This document shows positions 29,511 through 38,537 of a stretch of DNA of 64,000 nt, one piece after another (positions within the stretch are counted from its first letter, which is position 1; the number at the start of each line of letters is the position of its first letter). The stretch is from Streptomyces buecherae. GTDB taxonomy: Bacteria; Actinomycetota; Actinomycetes; Streptomycetales; Streptomycetaceae. Both the position numbers and the translations under genes were made by a program. Location: contig NZ_CP060404.1 in NCBI RefSeq assembly GCF_014295035.1, forward strand, positions 1,158,001-1,222,000, read 5' to 3'. A model generated the notes under the pieces. That model had not been told where the DNA came from. It made no database searches and saw only the letters and a list, made by a program, of their open reading frames with translations.

Positions 29511-30146
29511 ATGGGAAAGACATACGAACGCATCGAGGGACGGCTGCGTACGTTCATCGAGGAGCAGAAGATCTTCTTCACCGCCACCGCGCCGCTGTCC
29601 GGCGAGGGCACCGTCAACCTCTCGCCCAAGGGCGTGGCGGGGTCGTTCGCGGTGCTGGACGAGCGGACCGTGGCGTATCTCGACTTCGCCGGCAGCAACG
29701 CGGAGACCATCGCTCACCTGCGGGAAAACGGCCGCATCACGTTGATGTGGTGTGCCTTCGACGGACCGCCGAACATCGTGCGGGTGCACGGGCGGGGCGA
29801 GCCCGTCTTCCGCGACGACCCGCGCTGGGCCGGTCTGTTGCGACACTTCCCCGCCGTCGACCCGGAGCCGCACGGGTTGCGGGCCGTCATCCTGGTGACC
29901 GCCGAACTCGTCCGGGACACCTGCGGCTACGCGGTCCCCCTGATGGACTACCGCGAGGACCGCGCGCTGCACGCCCGGCGCTTCGCGCGCGAGGACGACG
30001 CGTCGCTCGACGCGTACTTCCAGCGCAAGGAGCACATCGCCACGAGCATCGACGGCCTACCCGGGCTCCCGCTGCCGCTGCCGCCGTCCCCTCCCGGCGA
30101 CCGCCCACAGGCGCCGCGCATCCCCGCGCCGCGTTCGCCCGACTGA
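29511..30146 (+). CDS. Pyridoxamine 5'-phosphate oxidase-like flavin-binding protein
   Basis: The protein has 211 residues and a split-barrel FMN/F420-binding domain: KIFFTATAPLSGEGTVNLSPKGVAG, VAYLDFAGSNAETIAHLRENGRITLMWCAFDG, NIVRVHGRGEPV. A Pro-rich tail follows. It probably reduces or oxidises a small molecule with a flavin cofactor; the substrate is unknown. ATG 29511 (MGKTYERIEG) is the family-like start, but it lacks a well-spaced ribosome site. ATG 29502 is an alternative. Confidence 0.75.
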   Translation: MGKTYERIEGRLRTFIEEQKIFFTATAPLSGEGTVNLSPKGVAGSFAVLDERTVAYLDFAGSNAETIAHLRENGRITLMWCAFDGPPNIVRVHGRGEPVFRDDPRWAGLLRHFPAVDPEPHGLRAVILVTAELVRDTCGYAVPLMDYREDRALHARRFAREDDASLDAYFQRKEHIATSIDGLPGLPLPLPPSPPGDRPQAPRIPAPRSPD

Positions 30147-30155
30147 GCGGGCGGC

Positions 30156-30557
30156 TCACCCGGCGCGCGGCCGGAGCGTCAGGTGCGCGGCGGCCAGCGA
30201 CACGAGCAGCAGGCCGGCGCCGGCCGCCGCCACGGCCGAGCCGGCGACCAGGGCGCAGACCACGATGAGGGCCTGCGCCGCCCCGGCCACCAGCAGCGGC
30301 CGGCGCGCGGGCCCGGCCCCGCGCCCCGCGCGGGCGATGCCCCGGCAGGCCACGGCGTCCAACGCCACGACGACCACACCGAAGGCCAGGGCGGCGGCCA
30401 CCAGGGCGTCGCTGGGGCCGCCGGTGGTCTCCTCCTCGGGCCCGATGCCACCCGCGAAGGTGGGCACGAACCAGAAGCAGTACCCGCAGACCACCACTAT
30501 CTGGGCGACGAGCAGGACCTGGATCGCGTGCCGCGTCAGTCGGTGCGGGGTGCTCAT
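30156..30557 (-). CDS. Four-helix integral membrane protein, unknown
   Basis: The protein has 133 residues with about four transmembrane segments (AIQVLLVAQIVVVCGYCFWFV, ALVAAALAFGVVVVALDAVA, LLVAGAAQALIVVCALVAGSAVA, GLLLVSLAAAHLTL). No known domain is recognised. It converges on the PPOX gene and is separated from the kinase-like gene upstream by a terminator-like hairpin. Confidence 0.6.
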   Translation of the reverse strand: MSTPHRLTRHAIQVLLVAQIVVVCGYCFWFVPTFAGGIGPEEETTGGPSDALVAAALAFGVVVVALDAVACRGIARAGRGAGPARRPLLVAGAAQALIVVCALVAGSAVAAAGAGLLLVSLAAAHLTLRPRAG

Positions 30558-30582
30558 CGTCTCATTGCCTCTCGTCGGTGAG

Positions 30583-30614
30583 GGGCGGGTGGGCGGAGTC
30601 CGCGGCACCCGCCC
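30583..30614 (-). terminator. Hairpin after the kinase-like gene
   Basis: A 9-bp inverted repeat (GGGCGGGTG / CACCCGCCC) with a 14-nt loop lies about 90 bp past the stop of the gene at 30707-31567. Confidence 0.45.
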
Positions 30615-30706
30615 GCGCCGTACGGGCCCACGCACGGACGGGGTTGTCGCGTGGGTGGGCGAGGGCGTGTCGCGTGCGACCGTACTCGTCGGTGTGCGGC
30701 GGGCCG

Positions 30707-31567
30707 TCAGCGCTCCCACGCCCGCCGCAGCGCGTCGATCTCCTCCGGCGTGCTCTCGCGGGCGATGTAGGGGATGTCGAGCAGGTGGCGGGTGTGTTCC
30801 TCGCCCATCCGCTCGCGCACCACGCGGGCGTCCGCGAGCACCTGGGCGTACAGGGACGCGCCGTCCATGCAGAAGATGTCGATCAGCGTCAGACGGCCGT
30901 CCAGGGCACGGCGTACGTTCCCCGCGTTCAGGTCGATACCGTCCCACCAGGGCATGGACGCCCGGTAGGCGGCGTTGACGTCGCACGCGGCGCGGTGCGC
31001 GGCGGCGAAGTCGGGGTCGTCCGCCACCACGGGAGCCGGCACCACGGGACCGGCCGCCACGGAATCGCCCGTCGCGGGATCGGCTGTCCCGCGATCGGCT
31101 GTCGCGGGAGCCAGCTGCGCAGCCGCCGGCGCGTCCGGCGCGTCGCCGGCGGGCCCGGTCCGCGCGTGGCGGGTGGAGGCCGGTACGGGGGTCGGGCGCT
31201 CGTGCCACTGGCGTCGCACCGCGTCGGCCACCGGGGCCTCCACCGGTCGCAGGAACTCCATGACGGTCATCGTGCCGCCGCCGTCCAGCGCTTCGGCCCG
31301 CTCGACGCGCGGCAGGTAGGGGTTGCCGTCGCAGCGCCGGCACAGGTCGAGGAAGGCCGCGTACGCCGGGTCGAAGGGGCACACGCGGGCGGCCAGGTGA
31401 CCGCTCGGCGAGCGCAGGCCCACCGCCCAGTCGCCGACGCCGCAGGGCGTCCAGCCGAGGCGGACGAGGTGGGCCGTCGCGTCCCGGTGCGTGCCCCGCG
31501 TCCAGGGGTGATCGGCGAGCGGGGCGAGGTCGGCGTGGGCGGGCGTGGCAGGGTCGAAGGTGCGCAT
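30707..31567 (-). CDS. Kinase-fold-like protein of unknown function
   Basis: The protein has 286 residues. The N-half has strands typical of an N-lobe (LVRLGWTPCGVGDWAVGLRSPSG, TMTVMEFLRPVEAP). A Pro/Ala-rich insert covers about residues 125-180. The C-part then shows WWDGIDLNAGNVRRALDGRLTLIDIF, which resembles the catalytic DxxxxN and metal-binding D of protein-kinase-like phosphotransferases. The family is not firmly identified; a kinase-fold structural or phosphotransferase role is an inference. It is divergent from an NTF2-like gene. Confidence 0.6.
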   Translation of the reverse strand: MRTFDPATPAHADLAPLADHPWTRGTHRDATAHLVRLGWTPCGVGDWAVGLRSPSGHLAARVCPFDPAYAAFLDLCRRCDGNPYLPRVERAEALDGGGTMTVMEFLRPVEAPVADAVRRQWHERPTPVPASTRHARTGPAGDAPDAPAAAQLAPATADRGTADPATGDSVAAGPVVPAPVVADDPDFAAAHRAACDVNAAYRASMPWWDGIDLNAGNVRRALDGRLTLIDIFCMDGASLYAQVLADARVVRERMGEEHTRHLLDIPYIARESTPEEIDALRRAWER

Positions 31568-31836
31568 CCGGGCAGCCTAGGAGGCGAAGTGCCGCCGAAC
31601 ACAACGGATTTCGCCCCTGCGCCACGCCGACGCGGCCCACCGCCGCGCGGCGGCCCGCTTGCGCCGCCCTACGTGCCCCGACGTGGCGTGACGTACCAAC
31701 AGGGTGTGCGCCGAACGCCAGTTGGCCCGCGCGTGTGGGACCCGCGTGGCGCCAAGTTGTGGCAAGGTGTCGCGGTATCGGGGGAAGAGTGCGAGCCTGG
31801 AGCACGCCGACGAGCGCGTGCGTAAGGAGCTGACAC

Positions 31837-32283
31837 ATGTCCACAGAGAGCACCCGCGCCACCATCGACGCCTATCTGGCCAAGACCCGAGCCCGTGACC
31901 TGGACGGCGCGGTGGCGCTGTTCTCCGAGGACGTGGACTGGGACGCCCCAGCCTCGGGCGCGGCGCCCTGGTCGGGCCGGCGGTCCTCGCGCGCCGAGGT
32001 CGCCGAGTTCTTCCGACTGCTGCACGAGTACCTGGCGCCGCAGGACTTCACCGTCACGCACACCGTGGTCGAGGGAGACCACGGCGTGATCATCGGCCAT
32101 CTCACGGACACGGTGAAGGCCACCGGCGCGACGCTGGCCACGCCGTTCGCGGCCCATGTCACCGTGCGCGACGGGCAGATCGTCGGCTATCGCCTCTTCG
32201 AGGACACGCACGCCCTGGCCAAGGCGCTCAGCGGGGTCCCGGGCCCGCCCGGCACCGACGGGGCGACCGCCCCCGCCGGCTGA
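31837..32283 (+). CDS. SnoaL-like/NTF2-fold protein
   Basis: This small alpha+beta cone protein has 148 residues: TRATIDAYLAKTRARDLDGAVALFSEDVDWDAP, FFRLLHEYLAPQDFTVTHTVVEGDHGVIIGHLTDTV, then HVTVRDGQIVGYRLFEDTHAL. The family includes polyketide cyclases and many unknown isomerase-like enzymes. AAGGAG lies 7-8 nt before ATG 31837. A second NTF2-like gene and a SARP regulator follow on the same strand. Confidence 0.78.
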   Translation: MSTESTRATIDAYLAKTRARDLDGAVALFSEDVDWDAPASGAAPWSGRRSSRAEVAEFFRLLHEYLAPQDFTVTHTVVEGDHGVIIGHLTDTVKATGATLATPFAAHVTVRDGQIVGYRLFEDTHALAKALSGVPGPPGTDGATAPAG

Positions 32284-32616
32284 CGGGCCGTCCCCCGCGC
32301 CCGGCGCGGCCGTCGTCGCCCCACGCGTGCCGTGTCCACGTGTCACCGCGTCGACGTGTCGACAGGCCCACGCCCCCGGCGTATGGACCCACCCCGACGC
32401 GGCCCCGCCTCCGACGCCCCAGCGCCGCCCCGGCGTACCCGATCCACTCCACCCGTCCGACCTGCCCCACGTATCCGAGAAGCCACCGACCCACCGCCCC
32501 CGGCAGCCGCCGACCCGGCTCGCCGGACGGGCGGGTCCCCCTACGTCGACCTGTCGCGTGCCCCGCACCGGGGCGCGCCGATCGGTAGCAGGAGCACCAG
32601 GAAAGGCCCCGATTCC
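32284..32616. other. Intergenic region between two NTF2-like genes
   Basis: This 333-bp C-rich stretch shows no gene. Near its right end, just before the second NTF2-like gene, is a short GC hairpin (GCCCCG-CA-CCGGGGC). Two GTCGAC palindromes lie near 32350-32365. Confidence 0.35.
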
Positions 32617-32937
32617 ATGAGCCTCAACGACACGCTGTCCCAGCCGGCGGTGCGCGCCTTCGTGGCGGCCGTGAACGCCTGCGACCGCGACGCCCTGTGG
32701 GCCGCGCTCACGCCCGACGCGTCCATGACCGACGACGGGAAGGAGCACAACCTCGTCGAGTGGGCCGAGCGGGAGATCTTCACCTCGCACCCGCGCATGG
32801 ACGTCGAGTGGGAGTCGGCGGACGGGCTGTCGCTGCGGGCCCGCTACCACAACGACATCTGGGGCGACCTCTCCTCCGCGTGGACGTTCACCCTCACCGA
32901 AGGGAAGATCAGCCACTTCGCGGCCGGGCCCGCCTGA
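32617..32937 (+). CDS. Small NTF2-like protein
   Basis: The protein has 106 residues: VRAFVAAVNACDRDALWAALTPDASMTDDGKEHNLVEWAEREIF, then RARYHNDIWGDLSSAWTFTLTEGKISHFAAGPA. This matches the short NTF2-like families often annotated as nuclear transport factor 2 proteins; it is likely a ligand-binding or isomerase-like fold. It ends 130 bp before the SARP regulator gene. Confidence 0.72.
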   Translation: MSLNDTLSQPAVRAFVAAVNACDRDALWAALTPDASMTDDGKEHNLVEWAEREIFTSHPRMDVEWESADGLSLRARYHNDIWGDLSSAWTFTLTEGKISHFAAGPA

Positions 32938-33066
32938 GGTCGGCCGCCCCGGGCGCGGGCCGGTCGGCCGGCGCCCGGGGCGGGCGGCGGCAGCGCGCGG
33001 CAACCGGGGCGCCCGCTGACCGCGTCTCACCCACACACACGGCGATGGGCAGGGGAGAGGAGCCGG

Positions 33067-36000
33067 GTGAGCCACCCTCCGGGGGGAGCAGCGAACACGG
33101 CGGGGAGCGCGACGGTACGCCTGCGGCTGCTCGGACCGGTGGGCGTCGACGTCGACGGGCGCGAGGTCAGCCTCGGGCCGCAGCAGTGCGCGCTGCTCGC
33201 CCTCCTCGCGCTCGCGGGCGGGCGGGCGGTGAGCACCTCGCGGATCGTGGACGCGCTGTGGGAGGGGGCCGCGCCCGGCGGCGCCGTGACCACGCTGCGC
33301 ACCCACATCCTGCACCTGCGGCGCATCCTGGAGCCCGGGCGGCGGGCCAGGGACGGCTTTCGCGTCCTGGTGAGTTCGGGTGGCCGGAGCAACACCAACT
33401 ACGCGCTGCACCTGGCCGAGCGGGACGTGGACGCGCTGTGGTTCCTGCGCCTGGCGCAGCGGGCGCGGAGCGCGTTCGCAGAGGGCGACGCCGCGGGGGC
33501 CGTCGCGCACTGGGACGCGGCCCTGGCGCTGTGGTCGGGCCCGCCCCTGGACGGGGTGCGCGACCGGGGCTTCGCACTGGCCGAGGCGGAGCGGCTCACC
33601 GAGATGCGGGTGGTGGCCCGGGAGGAGCGGGTGGACGCGCTGCTCGCGCTCGGCCGCGACGAGGAGGCCGTCGACGCGCTCGGCACGCTGGTCGAGGAGC
33701 AGCCGCTGCGGGAGCGGCCCCGCGCCCAACTCGTCCTCGCGCTGTACCGGGCGGGCCGGCAGGCCGACGCGCTCGCCGCCTACCAGGACGTGCGGCGCGT
33801 CCTGGACGTGGAGCTGGGCATCCAGCCCGGCCGGGCGCTCCGCGAGCTTCACCAGCGGGTCCTGAACGCGGACCCGGCGCTCGACCTCGACGCGGCGCCG
33901 GGCCCGGCCCCCGGTCCGACGGCGGAGCCGGTCGGCGAGCCGGCGGCCCCGGCCGCGCCGGCGCCCGTGCCGCGCCAACTCCCGGTGGACGTGGCCGGGT
34001 TCACCGGGCGCGCGGAGCGGCTGCGGGAGTTGGACGCCCAACTCGCCGTACGGGCCCAGGCGGCCGACCAGACGCTGGTGATCTCCTCGGTCTCCGGGAT
34101 GGCCGGCGTGGGCAAGACGGCGCTGGCCGTGCACTGGATGCACCGGGTGGCCGACCAGTTCCCCGACGGGCAGCTCTACGTGAGCCTGCGCGGCTACGCC
34201 CCGGGCGCGCCGCTGGCGCCGGACGAGGCGCTGGGGCAGTTGTTGCGCGCCCTGGGGGTGCCGCCGGGGCACCTGCCGGAGCAGCCGGACGAGAAGGGCG
34301 CGCTGTACCGGTCGCTGCTGGCCGGGAAGCGGGTCCTGGTCCTGCTGGACGACGCCGCCGCCCTGGAGCAGGTCCGGCCGCTGCTGCCCGCGTCCCCCAC
34401 CTGCTGCGTCGTGGTCACCAGCCGCAACGACCTGCGTGGCCTGACCGCCTTCCACGACGCGCACCACATCGACCTCGGCGCCTTCCAGGAGGAGGAGTCG
34501 CTCGCGCTGCTGGCCCGCGTCATCGGCTGGGAGCGGGTACGCGAGGAGCCCGAGGCCGCCGCCGAGGTGACCCGGCTCTGCGGCCACCTGCCGCTGGCCG
34601 TGCGCATCGCCGCCGCCAACCTGCTGGGCAGCCGGGGGCGCGGCGTCGCCGACCTGGCCGCGGACCTGCGCGAGGGCGACCGGCTGGCGGAGTTGTCGAC
34701 GGGCGAGGAGTGGGAGACGGCGGTACGGGCCCCGTTCGACCTGTCGTACCAGGCGCTGCCCGAGGCGGACCAGCGGCTGTTCCGGCTCCTCGGTCTGATG
34801 CCGGGCGCCGAGTTCTCCACCCGCGCGGCGGCGGTGCTGGCCGGGCTGCCGGAGCGGGAGGTCGGCCGGCGGCTGGACCGGCTGTGCGCCAGGAGCCTGC
34901 TGGAGTCCTTCCGCCCCGGCCGCTTCCACCTGCACGAGCTGCTGCGGCTGCACGGCCGCGAGAAGGCGCTGAGCGCCGCCGACCCCAAGGAGCGCGAGGC
35001 CGCCACCGGGCGGCTGTTCGCCTGGTACCTGGCCACCGCCGACAGCGCGGCCCAACGGCTGTACGGGACGTTCTACTCGTGGTTCGCCGAGCCGCCGCCC
35101 CCGCCCGACGACCCGCTGGCGGCACCCCAGTCGTTCGCGGACAAGCACGCGGCGCTCGCCTGGTTGGAGACCGAGCGGGGCAACCTGCTGGCCTGCGTCG
35201 AGCACACCGCCGAGCACGGCCCGTACGTGATCGCTTGGCGGATCTCCCTGGTCCTGCACGGCTACCTGATGGCGCACGGGCAGCGCACGGACTGGCTGCG
35301 GGCCGCCGACGCCGGCCTGCGCGCCGCCGACGCCGACCGGGACGACTACGGGCGGGCGGTCATGCACTGGAGCCTGGGCTACGTGCACTGGGAACTGGCC
35401 CAGCACGAGGCGGCGCTGTGGCACAGCGCGCGGGCCGAGCGGTTGTACGAGGAGGCCGGGCTGCTGGCCGAGAAGGGCGGGGCGCTGCTCGGGCTCGCCG
35501 CCTCCAGCCGGGAGCGGGGCCAGTTGGACGCCGCGCACCGGCACGGGCTGCGGGCGCTCGAGGTCTACCGTGCGGTGGCGGAGCCGGCCGGGGAGATCTG
35601 GGCGCTGGCCCTGCTCGGCTTCGGCTGCCTGGACCGGGGCCACTACGCGCGGGCGCACGCGTACTTCACCGAGGGGCACGGCCTGGGCCAGGGCTCCAGC
35701 GATCCGCACGCGGCGCTGCTGCCGCTGTGGGGGCTCGGCGCCACGCTGCACGGCCTGGGGCGGTTCGCGGAGGCCAGCCGGATACTCCGAAGCGCGCTCG
35801 CGGAGGCCGATCGGCTGCCGTCCACGTACGCCGGCGAGGGCGTGCTGTGCTGCCTGGCGCTGCTCTGCCGGGACGCGGGCGACCCGCGGATGGCGGTCAA
35901 GCACGCGTCGGACGCCCTGCACACCACGCAGCGCACGCACCGCAGGCTGGTCGAGCCCGACGCGCTCAACACCCTCGGCGCGGCGCTGCTGACCATGGAC

Positions 36001-36465
36001 GACGTGCCCGGCGCGATCGACCGGCACGAACAGGCGCTGCGCCTGGCGACGGCGGCCGGTTGCCGCCGCGCCGAGGTGGCCGCCCGCACCGGCCTCGCCG
36101 CCGCCTACCGGAGCCGGGGCACCTACCGCGAGGCGATGTCCCACGCGCACAGCGCGCTGACCCTGGCCCGGCAGGTGGGGTTGCGCGTGGCGGAGGGCGA
36201 GGCGCTGACGGAGTTGGCCGCCGTGCGCGGGGCGTTGCGCCACCACGAGAAGGCGCGGGAGGCGGTGGAGCACGCCGTGCTCATCCACCGGGAGACGGGC
36301 TGCCGCCCCGGCCTGGCCCGCGCCCTCGACCTGGCCGGCGAGCTGCTCCAGGGGCGCAACTCACGCGCGGCACAGCGCTACCAGCGCGAGGCCGCCGAGG
36401 TGTACGCGACGATGGAGCTGCCCGGCCAGCCCGGGCCCGGCGCGGCCCACGCGGAGTCGAGCTGA
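33067..36465 (+). CDS. Large SARP-family regulator (wHTH-BTAD-NB-ARC-TPR)
   Basis: This AfsR-like transcriptional activator has 1132 residues. Residues about 17-105 are the OmpR-type winged helix (LRLLGPVGVDVDGREVSLGPQQ). Residues about 110-260 are the bacterial transcriptional activation domain (ALWSGPPLDGV, ALYRAGRQADALAAYQDVRRVL). Residues about 310-600 are an NB-ARC ATPase with Walker A GMAGVGKTAL near residue 345 and Walker B VLVLLDDA. The C-terminal 400 residues are TPR-like repeats. Such proteins usually activate secondary-metabolite clusters. It converges on the prephenate-decarboxylase operon, a possible target. GTG 33067 has a GGAGAGGAG site. Confidence 0.9.
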   Translation: MSHPPGGAANTAGSATVRLRLLGPVGVDVDGREVSLGPQQCALLALLALAGGRAVSTSRIVDALWEGAAPGGAVTTLRTHILHLRRILEPGRRARDGFRVLVSSGGRSNTNYALHLAERDVDALWFLRLAQRARSAFAEGDAAGAVAHWDAALALWSGPPLDGVRDRGFALAEAERLTEMRVVAREERVDALLALGRDEEAVDALGTLVEEQPLRERPRAQLVLALYRAGRQADALAAYQDVRRVLDVELGIQPGRALRELHQRVLNADPALDLDAAPGPAPGPTAEPVGEPAAPAAPAPVPRQLPVDVAGFTGRAERLRELDAQLAVRAQAADQTLVISSVSGMAGVGKTALAVHWMHRVADQFPDGQLYVSLRGYAPGAPLAPDEALGQLLRALGVPPGHLPEQPDEKGALYRSLLAGKRVLVLLDDAAALEQVRPLLPASPTCCVVVTSRNDLRGLTAFHDAHHIDLGAFQEEESLALLARVIGWERVREEPEAAAEVTRLCGHLPLAVRIAAANLLGSRGRGVADLAADLREGDRLAELSTGEEWETAVRAPFDLSYQALPEADQRLFRLLGLMPGAEFSTRAAAVLAGLPEREVGRRLDRLCARSLLESFRPGRFHLHELLRLHGREKALSAADPKEREAATGRLFAWYLATADSAAQRLYGTFYSWFAEPPPPPDDPLAAPQSFADKHAALAWLETERGNLLACVEHTAEHGPYVIAWRISLVLHGYLMAHGQRTDWLRAADAGLRAADADRDDYGRAVMHWSLGYVHWELAQHEAALWHSARAERLYEEAGLLAEKGGALLGLAASSRERGQLDAAHRHGLRALEVYRAVAEPAGEIWALALLGFGCLDRGHYARAHAYFTEGHGLGQGSSDPHAALLPLWGLGATLHGLGRFAEASRILRSALAEADRLPSTYAGEGVLCCLALLCRDAGDPRMAVKHASDALHTTQRTHRRLVEPDALNTLGAALLTMDDVPGAIDRHEQALRLATAAGCRRAEVAARTGLAAAYRSRGTYREAMSHAHSALTLARQVGLRVAEGEALTELAAVRGALRHHEKAREAVEHAVLIHRETGCRPGLARALDLAGELLQGRNSRAAQRYQREAAEVYATMELPGQPGPGAAHAESS

Positions 36466-36526
36466 GCGGGGTCGGGTCGGGTGCCGGGCCGAAGTGCCGG
36501 ACGGGGTGGGGCCGAACCCGGCGGCG

Positions 36527-36844
36527 CTAGGTCAGGGCGCGGGCGGCTGCCGTGGCCGCCGCCGCGACGAGGATGACCAGCGGCACCGGGGCCCTGAGCC
36601 GCCAGGCGACGAGGGCCGCGGCGAAGCCGGTGACCCGGGCGTCGAGGGTGAGGCCGCCGTTGTCCGGGGCGCCGAGGAGTTGGGTGACGACCAGCACGGC
36701 GAGCAGGGCCGGCGTCAGGTACTCCACGAAGCGCGGGAACCAGGTGGGCAGCGCCCTGTCCCCCATGACCAGCGCGCCGGCGCCCTTGAGGAGGAAGGTC
36801 GTCGCCACCAGGGCGCCCAGCACGAGCCAGGTCGGGTCGGTCAT
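36527..36844 (-). CDS. azlD: AzlD-type small subunit of an amino acid exporter
   Basis: The protein has 105 residues and about four transmembrane segments (LVLGALVATTFLLKGAGALV, VEYLTPALLAVLVVTQLL, LVAWRLRAPVPLVILVAAAA). AzlD works with AzlC to export branched-chain and related amino acids. ATG overlaps the azlC stop by 4 bp (ATGA). It is the last gene of the prephenate-decarboxylase operon. Confidence 0.85.
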   Translation of the reverse strand: MTDPTWLVLGALVATTFLLKGAGALVMGDRALPTWFPRFVEYLTPALLAVLVVTQLLGAPDNGGLTLDARVTGFAAALVAWRLRAPVPLVILVAAAATAAARALT

Positions 36845-37608
36845 CGGGCCCTCCGGGTGGCGACCAGCGCGATGAGGCAGGCCGCGGCGATGGCGGTGTC
36901 GGGCAGGCCGGCGGCGGTCAGGGCCAGGGCGCTGCCGGTGGCCGCGAGGGCGGTGGCGCGACGCCCCGGGCGGCCGTCGGTGCCCAGGTGCGGGGCGATG
37001 AGCAGGAAGAACAGGACCGGGGACACGGCGTCCAGCCCGTAGCGCGTGATGTCCACGGCCGTGATCGGGCCGAGCGCGCCGACCAGGGTTCCGGTCACCC
37101 AGCCGAGCCAGAGCACGGCGCCGGAGGAGAGCAGGCGCACCCGGTCGAAGCGGCCGTCGGCGTCGCTGGCGATGGCCCAGGACTCCTCGATCACCCACTG
37201 CGCCTCCACCGCGCGCCGGGCTCGACCGCCGCGCAGCGCGGGCAGGATGGCGAAGCCCATGACGAGGTAGCGCAGGTTGAGCAGGGTGCCGGCGACGGCG
37301 GCGGCCACCCAGCCACCGCCGCCCGCCAGCACGGACACTGCGGCGAACTGGGACGAGCCCACGAACACCAGCCCGGACATGGTGGTCGCGGCCAGCGCGG
37401 TGAAGCCCGAGCCCTTGGCGAGCACGCCGAAGGAGATGCCGAAGGCGAAGATGGCCACGGTGAAGGGGAGCGCGGCCCGGGCGCCGGCCCGGTAGGCGGC
37501 GCGGCGGTCCGCCGTCGGCGCCGCCGGGTGCGGCGGCGGGTGCGGCGCCGGCCGGCCCTCGCCTCGCGCGGGCGGGTCAGGGCCCCGCGCGGGCTCGGCC
37601 GCGCTCAC
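36841..37608 (-). CDS. azlC: AzlC-type large subunit of an amino acid exporter
   Basis: The protein has 255 residues. After about 35 Pro-rich residues comes the AzlC core: ALPFTVAIFAFGISFGVLA, MSGLVFVGSSQFAAVSVLAGG, AGTLLNLRYLVMGFAILP, VIEESWAIASDADGRFD. AzlCD pairs export leucine-like amino acids in Bacillus. Here the operon context suggests the product of the neighbouring enzymes as substrate. The GTG start overlaps the aminotransferase stop by 4 bp. Confidence 0.86.
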   Translation of the reverse strand: MSAAEPARGPDPPARGEGRPAPHPPPHPAAPTADRRAAYRAGARAALPFTVAIFAFGISFGVLAKGSGFTALAATTMSGLVFVGSSQFAAVSVLAGGGGWVAAAVAGTLLNLRYLVMGFAILPALRGGRARRAVEAQWVIEESWAIASDADGRFDRVRLLSSGAVLWLGWVTGTLVGALGPITAVDITRYGLDAVSPVLFFLLIAPHLGTDGRPGRRATALAATGSALALTAAGLPDTAIAAACLIALVATRRAR

Positions 37609-38537
37609 CGGTCCGCGCCCGCCGTGGCGGCGGCCACCGTGTCCCGGTAGTCCCGCAGCAGCGTCGCGCCGAGCCCGCCGACCGGGAACACGCGGTCGTC
37701 GATCGCGCGGACCGGCTGCACCTCGTACGCGGTGCCGGTGAGGAACACCTCGCTGGCGCGGTCGAGTTCGGCCGGCGCGATGGGACGCTCGTGCACCCGG
37801 ATGCCGAGGCGCCCGGCGGTGGCGATGACGGTGCGACGGGTGATGCCGTCCAGGAAGCAGTCGGGCACGGGGGTGTGCAGGGCGCCGTCGATGACGAGGA
37901 AGAGGTTGGCGCCGGTCGCCTCGGCGAGCAGTCCACGGTGGTCGAGCAGCAGCGCGTCGTCGTAGCCGGCGCGTTCGGCGGCCTGCCGGGCGAGGGCGCC
38001 GGTGGCGTACGTGGCGGCGCCCTTGGCCCGTACGGGAGCGGTGTCCGGGGGCGGGCGGCGCCAGCGGGCGGTGGCCAGGCGGACGCCGCGGAGCTGGGCC
38101 CCGGGGGCGAAGACGTGCGGCCAGGGCCAGGCCGCGATGGCGACGTGCACCCGGGCGCCACGGGGCGAGACGCTCATCGTCTCGGTGCCGCACCAGGCCA
38201 GTGGCCGCACGTACGCGTCGCGCAGGTGCTGGGCGCGCACCAGAGCGCGGGTGGCGCGGTCGAGTTCCGTGGCGCTCCAGGGCAGTTCGAAGCCCAACTC
38301 CCGGGCCGACGCGCACAGTCGCTCGCTGTGCTCGTGGAGCTTGAAGACCACGCCGTCGTAGACGCGTTCGCCCTCGAAGACGCTGGTGGCGTAGTGCAGG
38401 CCATGGCTGAGCACGTGCAGCCGCGCGGCCCGCCAGGGCACGAACCCGCCGTCCAGCCAGATGACGCCGTCACGCTCGTCGAAGGGCTCGCCGGCCGCGA
38501 GCGGCGCGGTGGGCTCGGCCGGGGCGGCACCACTCAC
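37605..38537 (-). CDS. Class IV PLP aminotransferase (BCAT/PabC-like)
   Basis: This fold-type IV enzyme has 310 residues: WLDGGFVPWRAARLHVLSHGLHYATSVFEGERVY, catalytic Lys172 in VRAKGAATYATG, GYDDALLLDHRGLLAEATGANLFLV, TRRTVIATAGRLGI. It resembles branched-chain aminotransferases. In this operon it is the obvious candidate to convert the keto acid made by the BacA-like enzyme into an amino acid; stereochemistry cannot be predicted. The GTG start overlaps the NTF2-like gene stop by 4 bp. Confidence 0.87.
   Translation of the reverse strand: MSGAAPAEPTAPLAAGEPFDERDGVIWLDGGFVPWRAARLHVLSHGLHYATSVFEGERVYDGVVFKLHEHSERLCASARELGFELPWSATELDRATRALVRAQHLRDAYVRPLAWCGTETMSVSPRGARVHVAIAAWPWPHVFAPGAQLRGVRLATARWRRPPPDTAPVRAKGAATYATGALARQAAERAGYDDALLLDHRGLLAEATGANLFLVIDGALHTPVPDCFLDGITRRTVIATAGRLGIRVHERPIAPAELDRASEVFLTGTAYEVQPVRAIDDRVFPVGGLGATLLRDYRDTVAAATAGADR

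Noticed and set aside
31669..36288. A 1539-codon open frame on the minus strand opposite the SARP gene
   Set aside because: It is a by-product of high GC at codon third positions. The sequence is Arg/Gly/Pro/Ala-rich with no domain, while the plus strand has a full SARP protein.
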